From Pseudomonas guariconensis (GTDB lineage: Bacteria > Pseudomonadota > Gammaproteobacteria > Pseudomonadales > Pseudomonadaceae), in assembly GCF_015680235.1 (NCBI RefSeq), contig NZ_JADLJL010000041.1, positions 1 to 40,295 of the forward strand: a stretch of 40,295 nucleotides of DNA, written 5' to 3'. This document shows positions 22,199 to 30,566 of the stretch, in pieces. Both the position numbers and the translations under genes were made by a program. Position 1 is the first letter of the stretch. Every line of letters begins with the position of its first letter. The notes beneath the pieces are model-generated. The model did no database searches. It was not told the origin of the DNA and was given only the letters and a program-made list of their open reading frames with translations.

Positions 22199-23208
22199 GC
22201 GGCCACCCCTTGTCCGTCCTCTGTCTCAAGGCTCTCTCGACGCTCGCGGAAAAACGCGCGAACGTTGGCGCACTGCGCTTGTGTATCTTCCAGCGCATTG
22301 AACCGGGCGCGGAACTCCTTGCCGCCCGGTCGTGTTGCCAGGTACCAGCCAACGTGCTTGCGGGCGATACGTACGCCCATCACATCGCCATAGAAGGCAT
22401 GCAACGCCGCCAGGTGCTCCAGCAGAATGTGTTCCACTTCCTCCAGCGTCGGGGCAGGCAGGTGCTCGCCCGTACGCAGGTAATGCTCGATCTCGCGGAA
22501 GATCCACGGCCGCCCTTGGGCGGCACGGCCGATCAGCAGGCCGTCGACACCGGTGGCATGCAGCACCGCCCGGGCCTTTTCTGGCGAAGTGATGTCGCCG
22601 TTGGCGAAAACCGGGATCGACACCGCCTGCTTGATCGCCGCGATGGTGTCGTACTCGGCTTCGCCGGTGTACAGGTCGGCGCGTGTGCGGCCATGTACCG
22701 CCAGCGCCTGGATACCGGCCTGCTCGGCGATCTTCGCCACGGTCAGGCCGTTTTTGTTCGCCCGGTCCCAGCCGGTGCGGATCTTCAGGGTCACCGGTAC
22801 CTCCACTGCGCCGACCACGGCGTGGAGGATTTCGCTGACCAAGGCTTCGTCTTTCAATAAAGCAGAGCCGGCGGCCTTGTTGCAGACTTTTTTCGCCGGG
22901 CAGCCCATGTTGATATCGATGATCTGGGCGCCAGCCTCGACATTGGCCCGGGCCGCCGCGGCCAGCATCTGCGCATCGCCACCGGCGATCTGTACCGAGC
23001 GTGGCTCGGGATCGCCTTCATGGATGCGGCGCAGGCGCGACTTGCGGCTGTTCCACAGGCTCATGTCGCTGGTCACCATTTCCGAGACGACCATGCCGGC
23101 GCCCAGGCGCTGGCAAAGCGTACGGAAAGGTTGGTCCGTGACCCCGGCCATGGGCGCGAGGATCAGGTTGTTTCGCAGTGTGTAAGGGCCGATGCGTACC
23201 GCCGACAT
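22195..23208 (-). CDS. dusB: tRNA-dihydrouridine synthase B
   Basis: This 337-residue flavoenzyme reduces uridine to dihydrouridine in tRNA. It has the TIM-barrel hallmarks LAPMAGVTDQPFR at the N-terminus, INMGCPAKKVCNKAAGSAL with the catalytic cysteine, and GRTRADLYTGEAEYD. The C-terminal helical domain with ARKHVGWY is present. It is the first gene of the dusB-fis pair; the promoter is probably within the 368-bp gap upstream. Confidence 0.95.
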   Translation of the reverse strand: MSAVRIGPYTLRNNLILAPMAGVTDQPFRTLCQRLGAGMVVSEMVTSDMSLWNSRKSRLRRIHEGDPEPRSVQIAGGDAQMLAAAARANVEAGAQIIDINMGCPAKKVCNKAAGSALLKDEALVSEILHAVVGAVEVPVTLKIRTGWDRANKNGLTVAKIAEQAGIQALAVHGRTRADLYTGEAEYDTIAAIKQAVSIPVFANGDITSPEKARAVLHATGVDGLLIGRAAQGRPWIFREIEHYLRTGEHLPAPTLEEVEHILLEHLAALHAFYGDVMGVRIARKHVGWYLATRPGGKEFRARFNALEDTQAQCANVRAFFRERRESLETEDGQGVAA

Positions 23209-23453
23209 AGGTGTTCCCTGTTGTGGGGCCGAATCATTGGAGTCCGAAAAAGGGTTGGCATGATACCCGCTCTCGATGACCGGATAAAGATGAATCTGGA
23301 TAAAATCTGAACAGCTAGGGGCTTATGACTTTGCGATCCAAGCTGCAAATTGTGGGCCGTTGGTGGGTTTTCTCGGGCCTGTTTCGCGGGCCATCGCGAC
23401 ACGAGGCTGCTCCCGCATGCGCGGCGAAAATCTGCTGGCCCTTGAAGGAGCCT

Positions 23454-23480
23454 TGTAGGAGCGGGCTTGTCCCGCGATTG
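23454..23480 (+). repeat. REP palindrome, GCGGGCTTGTCCCGC subclass
   Basis: TGTAGGAGCGGGCTTGTCCCGCGATT has the canonical core with a GTAGGAG head rather than GTGGGAG. It is paired with the inverted unit at 23522-23549. Confidence 0.87.
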
Positions 23481-23521
23481 GGCCGGGCCCGATATTACCG
23501 CCGCCTGGCAAGGTCGCCCTT

Positions 23522-23549
23522 GATCGCGGGACAAGCCCGCTACTACAGG
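23522..23549 (-). repeat. REP palindrome, inverted partner
   Basis: GATCGCGGGACAAGCCCGCTACTACAGG is the inverse of the unit at 23454-23480, one base altered in its tail (CTACTAC). It lies 28 bp past the end of the zinc-ribbon gene. Confidence 0.87.
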
Positions 23550-23576
23550 TGTTCGGGTGCAAGGCGCCCCTGTGGA

Positions 23577-24905
23577 TCACTCCGGCGAGCGGAAGCTCAG
23601 GCTGTAGTTCACCGCCTTCGGGCCGGGGTCGAGGATATCCAGGGCGATGTGGATCGGCGTCTGGCTCGGCATGTCCCCGCGCCCGGCCAGCTCGCCCGAA
23701 AGGTATTCGCTGGGCTTGAAGCGACGGCTGGCGATCAGCTGGCCGTTGAGGTCGGCAAATCGCAGCTCCAGCAGTGGGAACGGCTGGGAGAAGGGGGCCC
23801 GGTTGTAGATGATCGCATCGACGATCAGCGCGCCCTTGAAATCGGGGTGGCTGCGCACCACCAGGTTGCTGCTCTTGATCCGGCTGACGTCGACCCGGGT
23901 CGGCACCTGGCAGCCAAGCATCGGGCACAGCTGTTGGAACCACGGGCGGTACTGGTCTTGGCGGGCCATTTCGTCGAAGTGGTAGCTGATGTACTGGAAG
24001 GCCAGCAAACCTGCGGCCAGTAGGGTCAGCACACTCCACAGCAGGCGCTTGGCCCAGTTGGGCTTGGCCTTTTGCCAGTCGAGCTGCAGCGGGTCGTCCA
24101 CCACATGCACCAGCGGTTCCTTGCGCGCCTGGCGTTCGGCCTTGGCTGCCAAGGCCGGTTCGGGCCGCTCGTCGGCGAGGTTCTCCAACTCGTCGTCATC
24201 ACGGGCCGACAGGCGGACGTGGCCGTGCTCGTCATCGTCCCGTGCCGACAGTCCTTTTTCAGGGATGTCGTCGTCCAGGCGGGTGAAATGCGCGGCCCGC
24301 TCGTCATTGCCCTGCCGCTCGACCTGGTCGAATGCGCCTGGTTCCTCGTCGTCCAGCACCAGGCCATTGCCCAAGGTCGGCTCGGTGCGATCGCCCGGTT
24401 CCGGTTCTGCTTGCAGGTGGAGGGTTGGCTCTTCGACCAGGACAGGCGCCGGCTCGTCGTTCGCGTGAAGCTCCGGCTGTTCGCCGGTCGCCGTACCGAA
24501 GGGTTCGTCGGCGTGGTCATCAGGGCCATGCTCGTCGCGCCGGGCCTGCAGGGCATCTTCACGGGGCGGGGCCTGGCGTTCCACGGGCGCATCGCGACGC
24601 TCGAGGCGGGCCAGTTCCTGGTCCAGGTCCAGGTCATCCAGGGCCTGTGCGGTAATGGCCCAGTCCTCGGGTTCAGTGTTCGGCTGCTCGCTGATCGTCG
24701 GTTGCGCCGCCTCGGGTGCCGGTGCCTGTATCGGTGCCGCTGGGGCTGGGGGCGTGCGGTTCTGCTCCAGCAACTGCTTGGCGGCGTTGAACACCTGCAG
24801 GCAGTGGCCGCAGCGCACCACGCCCCGGGCCACGCTCAACTGATTGTGCGTGACGCGAAAGCTGGTCTGGCAATGGGGGCACTGGGTGACGAAACTGTCG
24901 GTCAT
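23577..24905 (-). CDS. Zinc-ribbon and DUF3426 membrane protein
   Basis: This 442-residue protein begins with an MJ0042-type zinc ribbon (C9, C12, C32, C35). A long acidic low-complexity region (about 45-260) includes two copies of LSARDDDE ten residues apart. A single membrane helix follows at about 287-307 (LLWSVLTLLAAGLLAFQYIS), and then a periplasmic DUF3426 domain to the end. The topology is cytoplasmic zinc ribbon, one helix, periplasmic domain. Its role is not known; in Pseudomonas it sits between prmA and dusB, as here. It is 41 bp from the prmA stop and may be co-transcribed with prmA. Confidence 0.87.
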   Translation of the reverse strand: MTDSFVTQCPHCQTSFRVTHNQLSVARGVVRCGHCLQVFNAAKQLLEQNRTPPAPAAPIQAPAPEAAQPTISEQPNTEPEDWAITAQALDDLDLDQELARLERRDAPVERQAPPREDALQARRDEHGPDDHADEPFGTATGEQPELHANDEPAPVLVEEPTLHLQAEPEPGDRTEPTLGNGLVLDDEEPGAFDQVERQGNDERAAHFTRLDDDIPEKGLSARDDDEHGHVRLSARDDDELENLADERPEPALAAKAERQARKEPLVHVVDDPLQLDWQKAKPNWAKRLLWSVLTLLAAGLLAFQYISYHFDEMARQDQYRPWFQQLCPMLGCQVPTRVDVSRIKSSNLVVRSHPDFKGALIVDAIIYNRAPFSQPFPLLELRFADLNGQLIASRRFKPSEYLSGELAGRGDMPSQTPIHIALDILDPGPKAVNYSLSFRSPE

Positions 24906-24946
24906 GCGGCGATCCGGGTTGTACAGAAGATTGAGTCTAGGTTGGC

Positions 24947-25825
24947 CTAGCGGCGGCGACCACTGATGCGTACCCAGCCATCGCGCACGACGATCGGGTC
25001 GAGCTCGAAGTCGCCCGCGTAGGCCGCAGCCACTTCTTCACCCTGCTCGGCGAGAATGCCCGAGAGCGCCAGCATGCCGCCGGGGCGGACCAGGCCGGAC
25101 AATTGCGGCGCCAACGAGACCAGCGGGCCGGCCAGGATATTGGCGACCAGCACATCGGCCTGCATGGCCGGCATCTGCTCGGGCAGGTACAGGGCCAGGC
25201 GTTGTTCGGCGATACCGTTGCGCCCGGCATTGTCGCGGGAGGCTTCCAGGGCTTGCACGTCGATATCGGTGCCGACCGCTTCGCGGGCGCCGAGCAACAG
25301 CGCGGCAATGGCCAGGATGCCTGAGCCACAGCCGAAGTCCAGCACCTGGGTGCCTTCGAGCTGCTGGCCATCGAGCCATTCCAGGCACAAGGCGGTGGTC
25401 GGGTGGGTGCCGGTACCGAAGGCCAGGCCCGGGTCGAGCAGCAGGTTCACCGCGTCCTTTTCCGGCGCCTCGTGCCAGCTGGGCACGATCCACAGGCGCT
25501 GGCCGAAACGCATGGGCTGGAAGTTATCCATCCAGCTGCGTTCCCAGTCCTGGTCCTCGATCACTTCGGCATGGTGCTCGGGCAGCTCGGCGCCGGTCAG
25601 CAGGCGCAGGTGGGCGAATACCGCCTCGGGCTCGGCATCGGCCTCGAACAGGGCCAGCAGATGGGTGTGCGACCAGAGCGGCGTGGTGTTGAGGTCCGGT
25701 TCGAAGATGGGCTGGTCTTCGGCGTCCATGAAGGTCACCGAGACGGCGCCGACTTCGAGCAGGGCGTCTTCGTAGGTTTCGGCTTGGTCTGGGCTGATGG
25801 CCAGGCGAACTTGCAGCCAGGGCAT
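24947..25825 (-). CDS. prmA: Ribosomal protein L11 methyltransferase
   Basis: This 292-residue SAM-dependent enzyme trimethylates ribosomal protein L11. The C-terminal catalytic part has LDFGCGSGILAIAALLLG as the SAM loop and ANILAGPLVSLAP as the substrate motif; the LDPGLAFGTGTHPTT segment precedes it. I chose the ATG at 25825 (MPWLQVRLAISPDQ), which gives the exact family length. A longer ORF to 25987 reads through a REP element and is rejected. Confidence 0.96.
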   Translation of the reverse strand: MPWLQVRLAISPDQAETYEDALLEVGAVSVTFMDAEDQPIFEPDLNTTPLWSHTHLLALFEADAEPEAVFAHLRLLTGAELPEHHAEVIEDQDWERSWMDNFQPMRFGQRLWIVPSWHEAPEKDAVNLLLDPGLAFGTGTHPTTALCLEWLDGQQLEGTQVLDFGCGSGILAIAALLLGAREAVGTDIDVQALEASRDNAGRNGIAEQRLALYLPEQMPAMQADVLVANILAGPLVSLAPQLSGLVRPGGMLALSGILAEQGEEVAAAYAGDFELDPIVVRDGWVRISGRRR

Positions 25826-25963
25826 GGCGGGCACCTTTGGTAAATCGACAGGGGCAGCCCAGGGCTGCGCGGAGCCTGGCAGTTTACTTGAGTGCGTGGG
25901 GTTTGTAGAGGTCGGCTCAGGGGCTGGCGATGCAACAACGCATCGAGGCTGCTTCGTAGCCCA

Positions 25964-25990
25964 ATCGCGGGACAAGCCCGCTCCCACAGG
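25964..25990 (-). repeat. REP palindrome between accC and prmA
   Basis: ATCGCGGGACAAGCCCGCTCCCACAGG is a single canonical unit, 15 bp from the accC terminator. Confidence 0.87.
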
Positions 25991-26005
25991 GGCGGATCTT
26001 CAGTC

Positions 26006-26036
26006 AATAAAAAACCCCGGAACAAGTCCGGGGTTC
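26006..26036 (-). terminator. Strong terminator after accC
   Basis: On the minus strand AACCCCGGA and TCCGGGGTT form a 9-bp stem with a 5-nt loop, followed by TTTTTTATTG. It lies about 21 bp past the accC stop and should end the accBC transcript. Confidence 0.95.
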
Positions 26037-26057
26037 TGTTGCATCACGCTAACGCGA

Positions 26058-27413
26058 TCACTCCTGGTTGGCCAGTTTGTGCTCGAGGTAGTGGATGTTG
26101 ACGCCGCCTTTGCAGAAACCTTCATCACGCACCAGGTCGCGGTGCAGTGGGATGTTGGTCTTGATGCCGTCGACGACGATCTCGTCCAGGGCATTGCGCA
26201 TGCGCGCCATGGCTTCGTCGCGGTCCTTGCCGTAGGTGATCAGCTTGCCGATCAGCGAGTCGTAGTTCGGCGGAACCGAGTAGCCGCTGTATAGGTGCGA
26301 GTCGACACGCACGCCGTTGCCGCCTGGGGCATGGAAGTGCTTGACGGTACCTGGGCTCGGGATGAACTTGCGTGGGTCTTCGGCGTTGATACGGCACTCC
26401 AGGGAGTGACCGCGGATCACCACGTCTTCCTGGCGGATCGACAGCTTGTTGCCAGCGGCGATGCTCAGCATCTCCTTGACGATGTCGATGCCGGTGACCA
26501 TTTCCGAGACCGGGTGCTCGACCTGGACGCGAGTGTTCATCTCGATGAAGTAGAAGCGGCCGTCTTCGTACAGGAACTCGAAGGTACCGGCACCGCGGTA
26601 GCCGATCTCGATGCACGCGTCGACGCAACGCTTGAAGACTTCTTGGCGGGCCTTCTCATCGATGCCCGGGGCCGGCGCTTCTTCCAGGACCTTCTGGTGA
26701 CGGCGCTGCAGCGAGCAGTCGCGATCGCCCAGATGGATGGCGTTGCCCTGGCCGTCGGACAGTACCTGGACTTCCACGTGGCGTGGGTTGGTCAGGAACT
26801 TCTCCAGGTAGACCATCGGGTTGCCGAAGGCTGCACCGGCTTCGGTACGGGTCAGCTTGGCCGAGGCGATCAGGTCCTCTTCCTTGTGCACCACGCGCAT
26901 GCCGCGGCCACCGCCGCCACCGGCGGCCTTGATGATCACCGGGTAGCCGACGTCACGGGCGATCGCCAGGGCGACTTCCTCGTCTTCGGGCAGCGGGCCA
27001 TCGGAGCCAGGCACGGTCGGTACGCCCGAACGGATCATCGCGTCCTTGGCCGAGACCTTGTCGCCCATCAGGCGGATGGTGTCGGCTTTAGGGCCGATGA
27101 AGGCGAAACCGGATTTCTCCACCTGTTCGGCGAAGTCGGCGTTTTCCGCCAGGAAGCCGTAACCGGGGTGGATCGCGGTGGCGCCTGTCACTTCGGCGGC
27201 AGCGATGATCGCCGGGATGTGCAGGTAGGATTCCTTGGACGATGCAGGGCCGATGCAGACCGACTCGTCTGCCAGGCCCAGGTGCATCAGTTCGCGGTCG
27301 GCCGTGGAGTGAACAGCGACGGTCTTGATACCCAGCTCTTTGCAGGCACGCAGGATCCGCAGGGCAATTTCCCCGCGGTTGGCGATCAGGACTTTTTCGA
27401 GCTTCCCAGACAT
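26058..27413 (-). CDS. accC: Biotin carboxylase subunit of acetyl-CoA carboxylase
   Basis: This 451-residue ATP-grasp enzyme carboxylates the biotin of AccB, the first half-reaction of malonyl-CoA formation. Visible features are KVLIANRGEIALRILRACKE at the start, the glycine-rich ATP lid AAGGGGGRGMRVV, the EMNTRVQVEHPV segment that contains catalytic residues, and ECRINAEDP. I chose the ATG at 27413; an upstream in-frame ATG (27434) would overlap accB by 4 bp and is less likely. The gap to accB is 17 bp, the usual accBC operon. Confidence 0.97.
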   Translation of the reverse strand: MSGKLEKVLIANRGEIALRILRACKELGIKTVAVHSTADRELMHLGLADESVCIGPASSKESYLHIPAIIAAAEVTGATAIHPGYGFLAENADFAEQVEKSGFAFIGPKADTIRLMGDKVSAKDAMIRSGVPTVPGSDGPLPEDEEVALAIARDVGYPVIIKAAGGGGGRGMRVVHKEEDLIASAKLTRTEAGAAFGNPMVYLEKFLTNPRHVEVQVLSDGQGNAIHLGDRDCSLQRRHQKVLEEAPAPGIDEKARQEVFKRCVDACIEIGYRGAGTFEFLYEDGRFYFIEMNTRVQVEHPVSEMVTGIDIVKEMLSIAAGNKLSIRQEDVVIRGHSLECRINAEDPRKFIPSPGTVKHFHAPGGNGVRVDSHLYSGYSVPPNYDSLIGKLITYGKDRDEAMARMRNALDEIVVDGIKTNIPLHRDLVRDEGFCKGGVNIHYLEHKLANQE

Positions 27414-27430
27414 CGTTGGCTCTCCGCGAT

Positions 27431-27898
27431 TCAAACGATGGTGAACAGCGGCTGGTCGAACTCAACCGGCTGACCGTCTTCCACCAGGATGGCGTCGATG
27501 ACACCACCGACATCGGCTTCGATGTGGTTCATCATCTTCATGGCTTCGACGATGCACAGGGTGTCGCCCTTCTTCACGGTCTGGCCAACTTCAGCGAAGT
27601 TCGGCGAGGTCGGCGAAGGCTTGCGGTAGAAGGTGCCGACCATCGGCGAGCGGATCACGGTGCCTTTGAGGGCAGGAGCGGCGGCTTCGGCGGCCGGGGC
27701 CGGGGCAGCGGCCGCGACTGGGGCGGCAGCGGCAGCCGGGGCGGCTACCGGAGCCGGAGCTGCGAAGTACTGGGCGCCGGCCGGGGTCTTGCTGTGACGG
27801 CTGATGCGAACGGACTCTTCGCCTTCCTTGATCTCCAGTTCGTCGATGCCAGACTCTTCCAGCAGTTCGATCAGCTTCTTGACTTTACGGATATCCAT
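27431..27898 (-). CDS. accB: Biotin carboxyl carrier protein of acetyl-CoA carboxylase
   Basis: This 155-residue protein has a short N-terminal dimerisation segment, an Ala/Pro-rich linker (about 45-78) and a C-terminal biotinyl domain with the biotin site EAMKM, K121 being the modified lysine. It carries carboxybiotin between AccC and the carboxyltransferase. It is the first gene of the accBC pair, about 100 bp downstream of aroQ. Confidence 0.97.
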   Translation of the reverse strand: MDIRKVKKLIELLEESGIDELEIKEGEESVRISRHSKTPAGAQYFAAPAPVAAPAAAAAPVAAAAPAPAAEAAAPALKGTVIRSPMVGTFYRKPSPTSPNFAEVGQTVKKGDTLCIVEAMKMMNHIEADVGGVIDAILVEDGQPVEFDQPLFTIV

Positions 27899-27964
27899 TA
27901 ATCATCAACTCCCAAGGTTCGGTCGGGGACGTAATTTAAAAAACGTGGCTAGAACGTTTATCCA

Positions 27965-27990
27965 GGCCCTGGCCCGAAGGAGCCAAGGCC
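27965..27990 (-). promoter_or_regulatory. 9-bp hairpin between aroQ and accB
   Basis: The minus-strand arms GGCCTTGGC and GCCAGGGCC pair through nine positions (one G-U) around TCCTTCGG. No T tract follows, so it is a weak terminator at best and may instead stabilise the aroQ 3' end. Confidence 0.6.
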
Positions 27991-27998
27991 TTGTGTCA

Positions 27999-28451
27999 TC
28001 AGGGCTGTGCGTTGGCAGCCAGGTATTCCAGTGCAGACTCCAGGGCCAACCGGTAGCCGGTGGCGCCCAGGCCGCAGATCACCCCTACGGCGACATCGGA
28101 AAAGTAGGAGTGATGACGGAACGGTTCACGCTTGTGCACGTTGGAAAGGTGCACTTCGATGAATGGGATGCTCACAGCCAGCAATGCGTCACGTAATGCG
28201 ACGCTGGTGTGGGTGAAAGCAGCCGGGTTGATCAGGATGAAGTCCACGCCTTCGTTGCGCGCGGCGTGGATACGATCGATCAGCTCGTACTCGGCATTGC
28301 TCTGCAGGTATTGCAGGTGGTGGCCAGCGGCGCGGGCGCGCTGCTCCAGGTCCTGGTTGATCTGGGCAAGGGTCACGGCGCCGTAGTGGCCTGGCTCGCG
28401 GGTGCCGAGCAGGTTGAGGTTAGGGCCGTGTAGCACCAGTAAGGTAGCCAT
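27999..28451 (-). CDS. aroQ: Type II 3-dehydroquinate dehydratase
   Basis: This 150-residue shikimate-pathway enzyme converts 3-dehydroquinate to 3-dehydroshikimate. Catalytic Y23 and R18 are seen in GTREPGHYG and H101 in EVHLSNVHKREPFR; INPAAFTHTSVALRDAL is also typical. I chose the ATG at 28451 (MATLLVLHGPNLNLLG), which matches the family length; the ORF extends upstream as a shadow. The order dsbD, aroQ, accB, accC is conserved in Pseudomonas. Confidence 0.96.
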   Translation of the reverse strand: MATLLVLHGPNLNLLGTREPGHYGAVTLAQINQDLEQRARAAGHHLQYLQSNAEYELIDRIHAARNEGVDFILINPAAFTHTSVALRDALLAVSIPFIEVHLSNVHKREPFRHHSYFSDVAVGVICGLGATGYRLALESALEYLAANAQP

Positions 28452-28631
28452 CTGCGAATTCCTTGGTCTTGTAGGGCAATACGACATGAGCGCGGCGACT
28501 ATGCCGCAAGAGGGCGTCGGGTGTCCAGTTCCCGGCAATAGCCAGCACGTTGTCCGAGATTCGCGCAAAATATGTGACCAGATGATTAAGTTTGGTCATT
28601 AATCGCGGGAAAATTGCCGGCTCGCGGGAAG

Positions 28632-30416
28632 TTATAGACCCAGATCGCGGCGCACGCGCGCCAGGTGATCGGCAAATTCGACGGCATTCACTTCGCCAAT
28701 GACCCGATCGGCGGTTATTTCGCTGCCGTTCGCGGCAAAGAACAGCAGCGCAGGTGGGCCGAACAGCTGGTAACGATCGAGCAGGGTGCGTTGCTCGGCA
28801 TTGCTGTCGGTGATGTCGAAACGCAGCAGCTTGAAGCCGGCGAGCTGTGCCTGAACCTGGGGCGCATCGAGCACTTCGCGCTCGATCACCTTGCAGCTGA
28901 TGCACCAGTCGGCGTACCAGTCCAGCAGCACCGGCTGGCTGGCCGCCTTGGCCTGGGCCAGAGCGGCGTCCAGCGCAGCCGGGGTGGTGATGGTCTGCCA
29001 GGCATCGGCCTGGTTGGCTTGCGTGCCGGCGGTACTTGCGATGGCAGGTGATGGCAGGGGACGCAAGGGGTCGCCCTGGCCATTGAGAGCGCCGTACCAG
29101 CAGGCCAAGGCATAGAACAGCAGGGCCAGGCCAAGAAGCTGCGCCAGGCGCTGGCGTGGTGTCTTGACCACGAACTCCAGGGCACCGAGGAACAGCGCTA
29201 CGCCCGCGGCCAGCAGGCCCACCAGCAACAAGGTTACAGGCCCCGGCAACACGCGGCTGAGCAGGCCGATGGCCAGGCCCAGCAGCAACACGCCGATGGC
29301 GTTCTTGACCGTATTCATCCATGGGCCGCTTTTCGGCAACCAGGCTGCACCGCCAGTGGCCACCACCAGCAACGGTGCCCCCATGCCCAGACCCAGGGCG
29401 AACAGCTTCAGCGCACCGCCCAGGGCATCGCCGCTGGCACTGATATATAAAAGCGCCCCGGCCAACGGTGCCGATACACAGGGCGAGACCAACAGACTGG
29501 ACAGCACGCCCAGCACCGCGGCGCCTACCAGCGAACCGCCCTTGGTGCGGTTGGCGACGCTGTTCAGGCGGTTGCTCAGGGCCTGGGGCAGCTTGATGTC
29601 GAACAGGCCGAACATGGCCAGGGCGAAGAGCACGAAGAACAGGGCGAAGGGCACCAGCACCCAGGCCGACTGTAGGCGCGCCTGCAGGTTCAGGCTGGCA
29701 CCGAACACACCCATCAGGGCGCCGAGTACCGCGAAGGAAACGGCCATCGGCAGCACGTAGGCCAACGACAGGCTCAGGCCGCGCCAGCCGCCCACTTGGC
29801 CGCGCAGTACCACGCCGGAGAGAATCGGCAGCATGGGCAACACGCATGGGGTGAAAGTCAGCCCCACGCCGGCGAGGAAGAACAGCAGCAGCGATTGCCA
29901 GTTCCAGCCCTGTTCGCTGCTGGCCGGCGTTGCACCGGCTGGGCCGCCTGCGCCGTCGATGCTCAGGCGTTCGGTTTCCGGTGGGTAGCACAAGCCCTTG
30001 TCGGCGCAGCCCTGGTAGCCCACCAGCAGGGTGAAGGGGCGCGGGTCGTTGGCCGGGCGAGGCAATTCGATGTCGAGCACGCCGTGGTACACCTCCACGT
30101 CGCCGAAGAACTCGTCGTGCTTGGCTTCGCCTTTAGGGATGTTCGGCGTGCCGAGGGCGATGTCGGCCGGTTCTGTGCGGAACTGGAAGCGATGGCGGTA
30201 GAGGTAATAGCCCTCGGTGGCGACGAAGCGCAGTTTGATCGACTGGGCGTCGGCCTGGACCAGGCTGAGCTTGAAGGCTTCATGGACGGGAAGAAAGTCG
30301 GCGCTGTTGCCCAGCGAAGCGGCGCCGAGGGTGGCGCTGGGACGGTTGTCGAGCAGGCCTGCGGCGAACGTGGGGCTGGCCAGTAGCAGGAGCAACAGGA
30401 AAAACAGGCGGCGCAT
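28632..30416 (-). CDS. dsbD: Thiol:disulfide interchange protein DsbD
   Basis: This 594-residue protein passes electrons from cytoplasmic thioredoxin to the periplasm for disulfide isomerisation and cytochrome c maturation. A signal peptide (1-19) precedes the N-terminal DsbD-alpha domain with C137 and C143 (GCADKGLC). The eight-helix membrane domain carries C191 (TPCVLP) and C313 (SPCVSAP). The C-terminal thioredoxin domain has WCISC with C505 and C508. All six redox cysteines are therefore present. Known as dipZ in some genomes. It is preceded by a 150-bp gap with a large palindrome. Confidence 0.96.
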   Translation of the reverse strand: MRRLFFLLLLLLASPTFAAGLLDNRPSATLGAASLGNSADFLPVHEAFKLSLVQADAQSIKLRFVATEGYYLYRHRFQFRTEPADIALGTPNIPKGEAKHDEFFGDVEVYHGVLDIELPRPANDPRPFTLLVGYQGCADKGLCYPPETERLSIDGAGGPAGATPASSEQGWNWQSLLLFFLAGVGLTFTPCVLPMLPILSGVVLRGQVGGWRGLSLSLAYVLPMAVSFAVLGALMGVFGASLNLQARLQSAWVLVPFALFFVLFALAMFGLFDIKLPQALSNRLNSVANRTKGGSLVGAAVLGVLSSLLVSPCVSAPLAGALLYISASGDALGGALKLFALGLGMGAPLLVVATGGAAWLPKSGPWMNTVKNAIGVLLLGLAIGLLSRVLPGPVTLLLVGLLAAGVALFLGALEFVVKTPRQRLAQLLGLALLFYALACWYGALNGQGDPLRPLPSPAIASTAGTQANQADAWQTITTPAALDAALAQAKAASQPVLLDWYADWCISCKVIEREVLDAPQVQAQLAGFKLLRFDITDSNAEQRTLLDRYQLFGPPALLFFAANGSEITADRVIGEVNAVEFADHLARVRRDLGL

Positions 30417-30487
30417 GGTGGTCTCGCTAGGTGAAACGTGGGGGCATGATAGCGGAGTTGCCGCCGGTTGGGGCGGCGCTCGTCATG

Positions 30488-30550
30488 GCATCGTCATCGC
30501 ACGTGAGATCGCGCGCCGCCCGCGCGCGATCTCCCAGTCGATGACGATGC
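30488..30550. repeat. 63-nt nested palindrome
   Basis: Two perfect 12-bp dyads are nested. The outer arms are GCATCGTCATCG (30488-30499) and CGATGACGATGC (30539-30550). The inner arms are GAGATCGCGCGC (30505-30516) and GCGCGCGATCTC (30522-30533), with a CGCCC loop. They are separated by a 5+5 nt internal loop. It differs from the REP elements of the window and lies 17 bp past the chemoreceptor stop. No T tract is adjacent. Confidence 0.9.
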
Positions 30551-30566
30551 AGCGGCAAGCACTAGC

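Larger units (their letters stand above)
23209..23576. other. Gene-free 368-bp gap with REP elements
   Basis: This stretch lies between dusB and the zinc-ribbon gene. It should hold the dusB promoter near 23240-23310, where AT-rich sequence occurs, but I cannot name clear -35 and -10 boxes. The remainder holds one degraded REP-like stretch near 23386-23415 and the inverted REP pair listed separately. I see no RNA gene. Confidence 0.6.

Noticed and set aside
23325..24023. Open frame running from the dusB gap into the zinc-ribbon gene region on the plus strand
   Set aside because: It crosses two REP palindromes and then reads antisense to the DUF3426 domain.
28420..29991. Long open frame overlapping dsbD and the aroQ upstream gap on the same strand
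   Set aside because: It is Arg/Pro/Ala-rich and out of frame with dsbD, whose six cysteines and three domains define the real reading.
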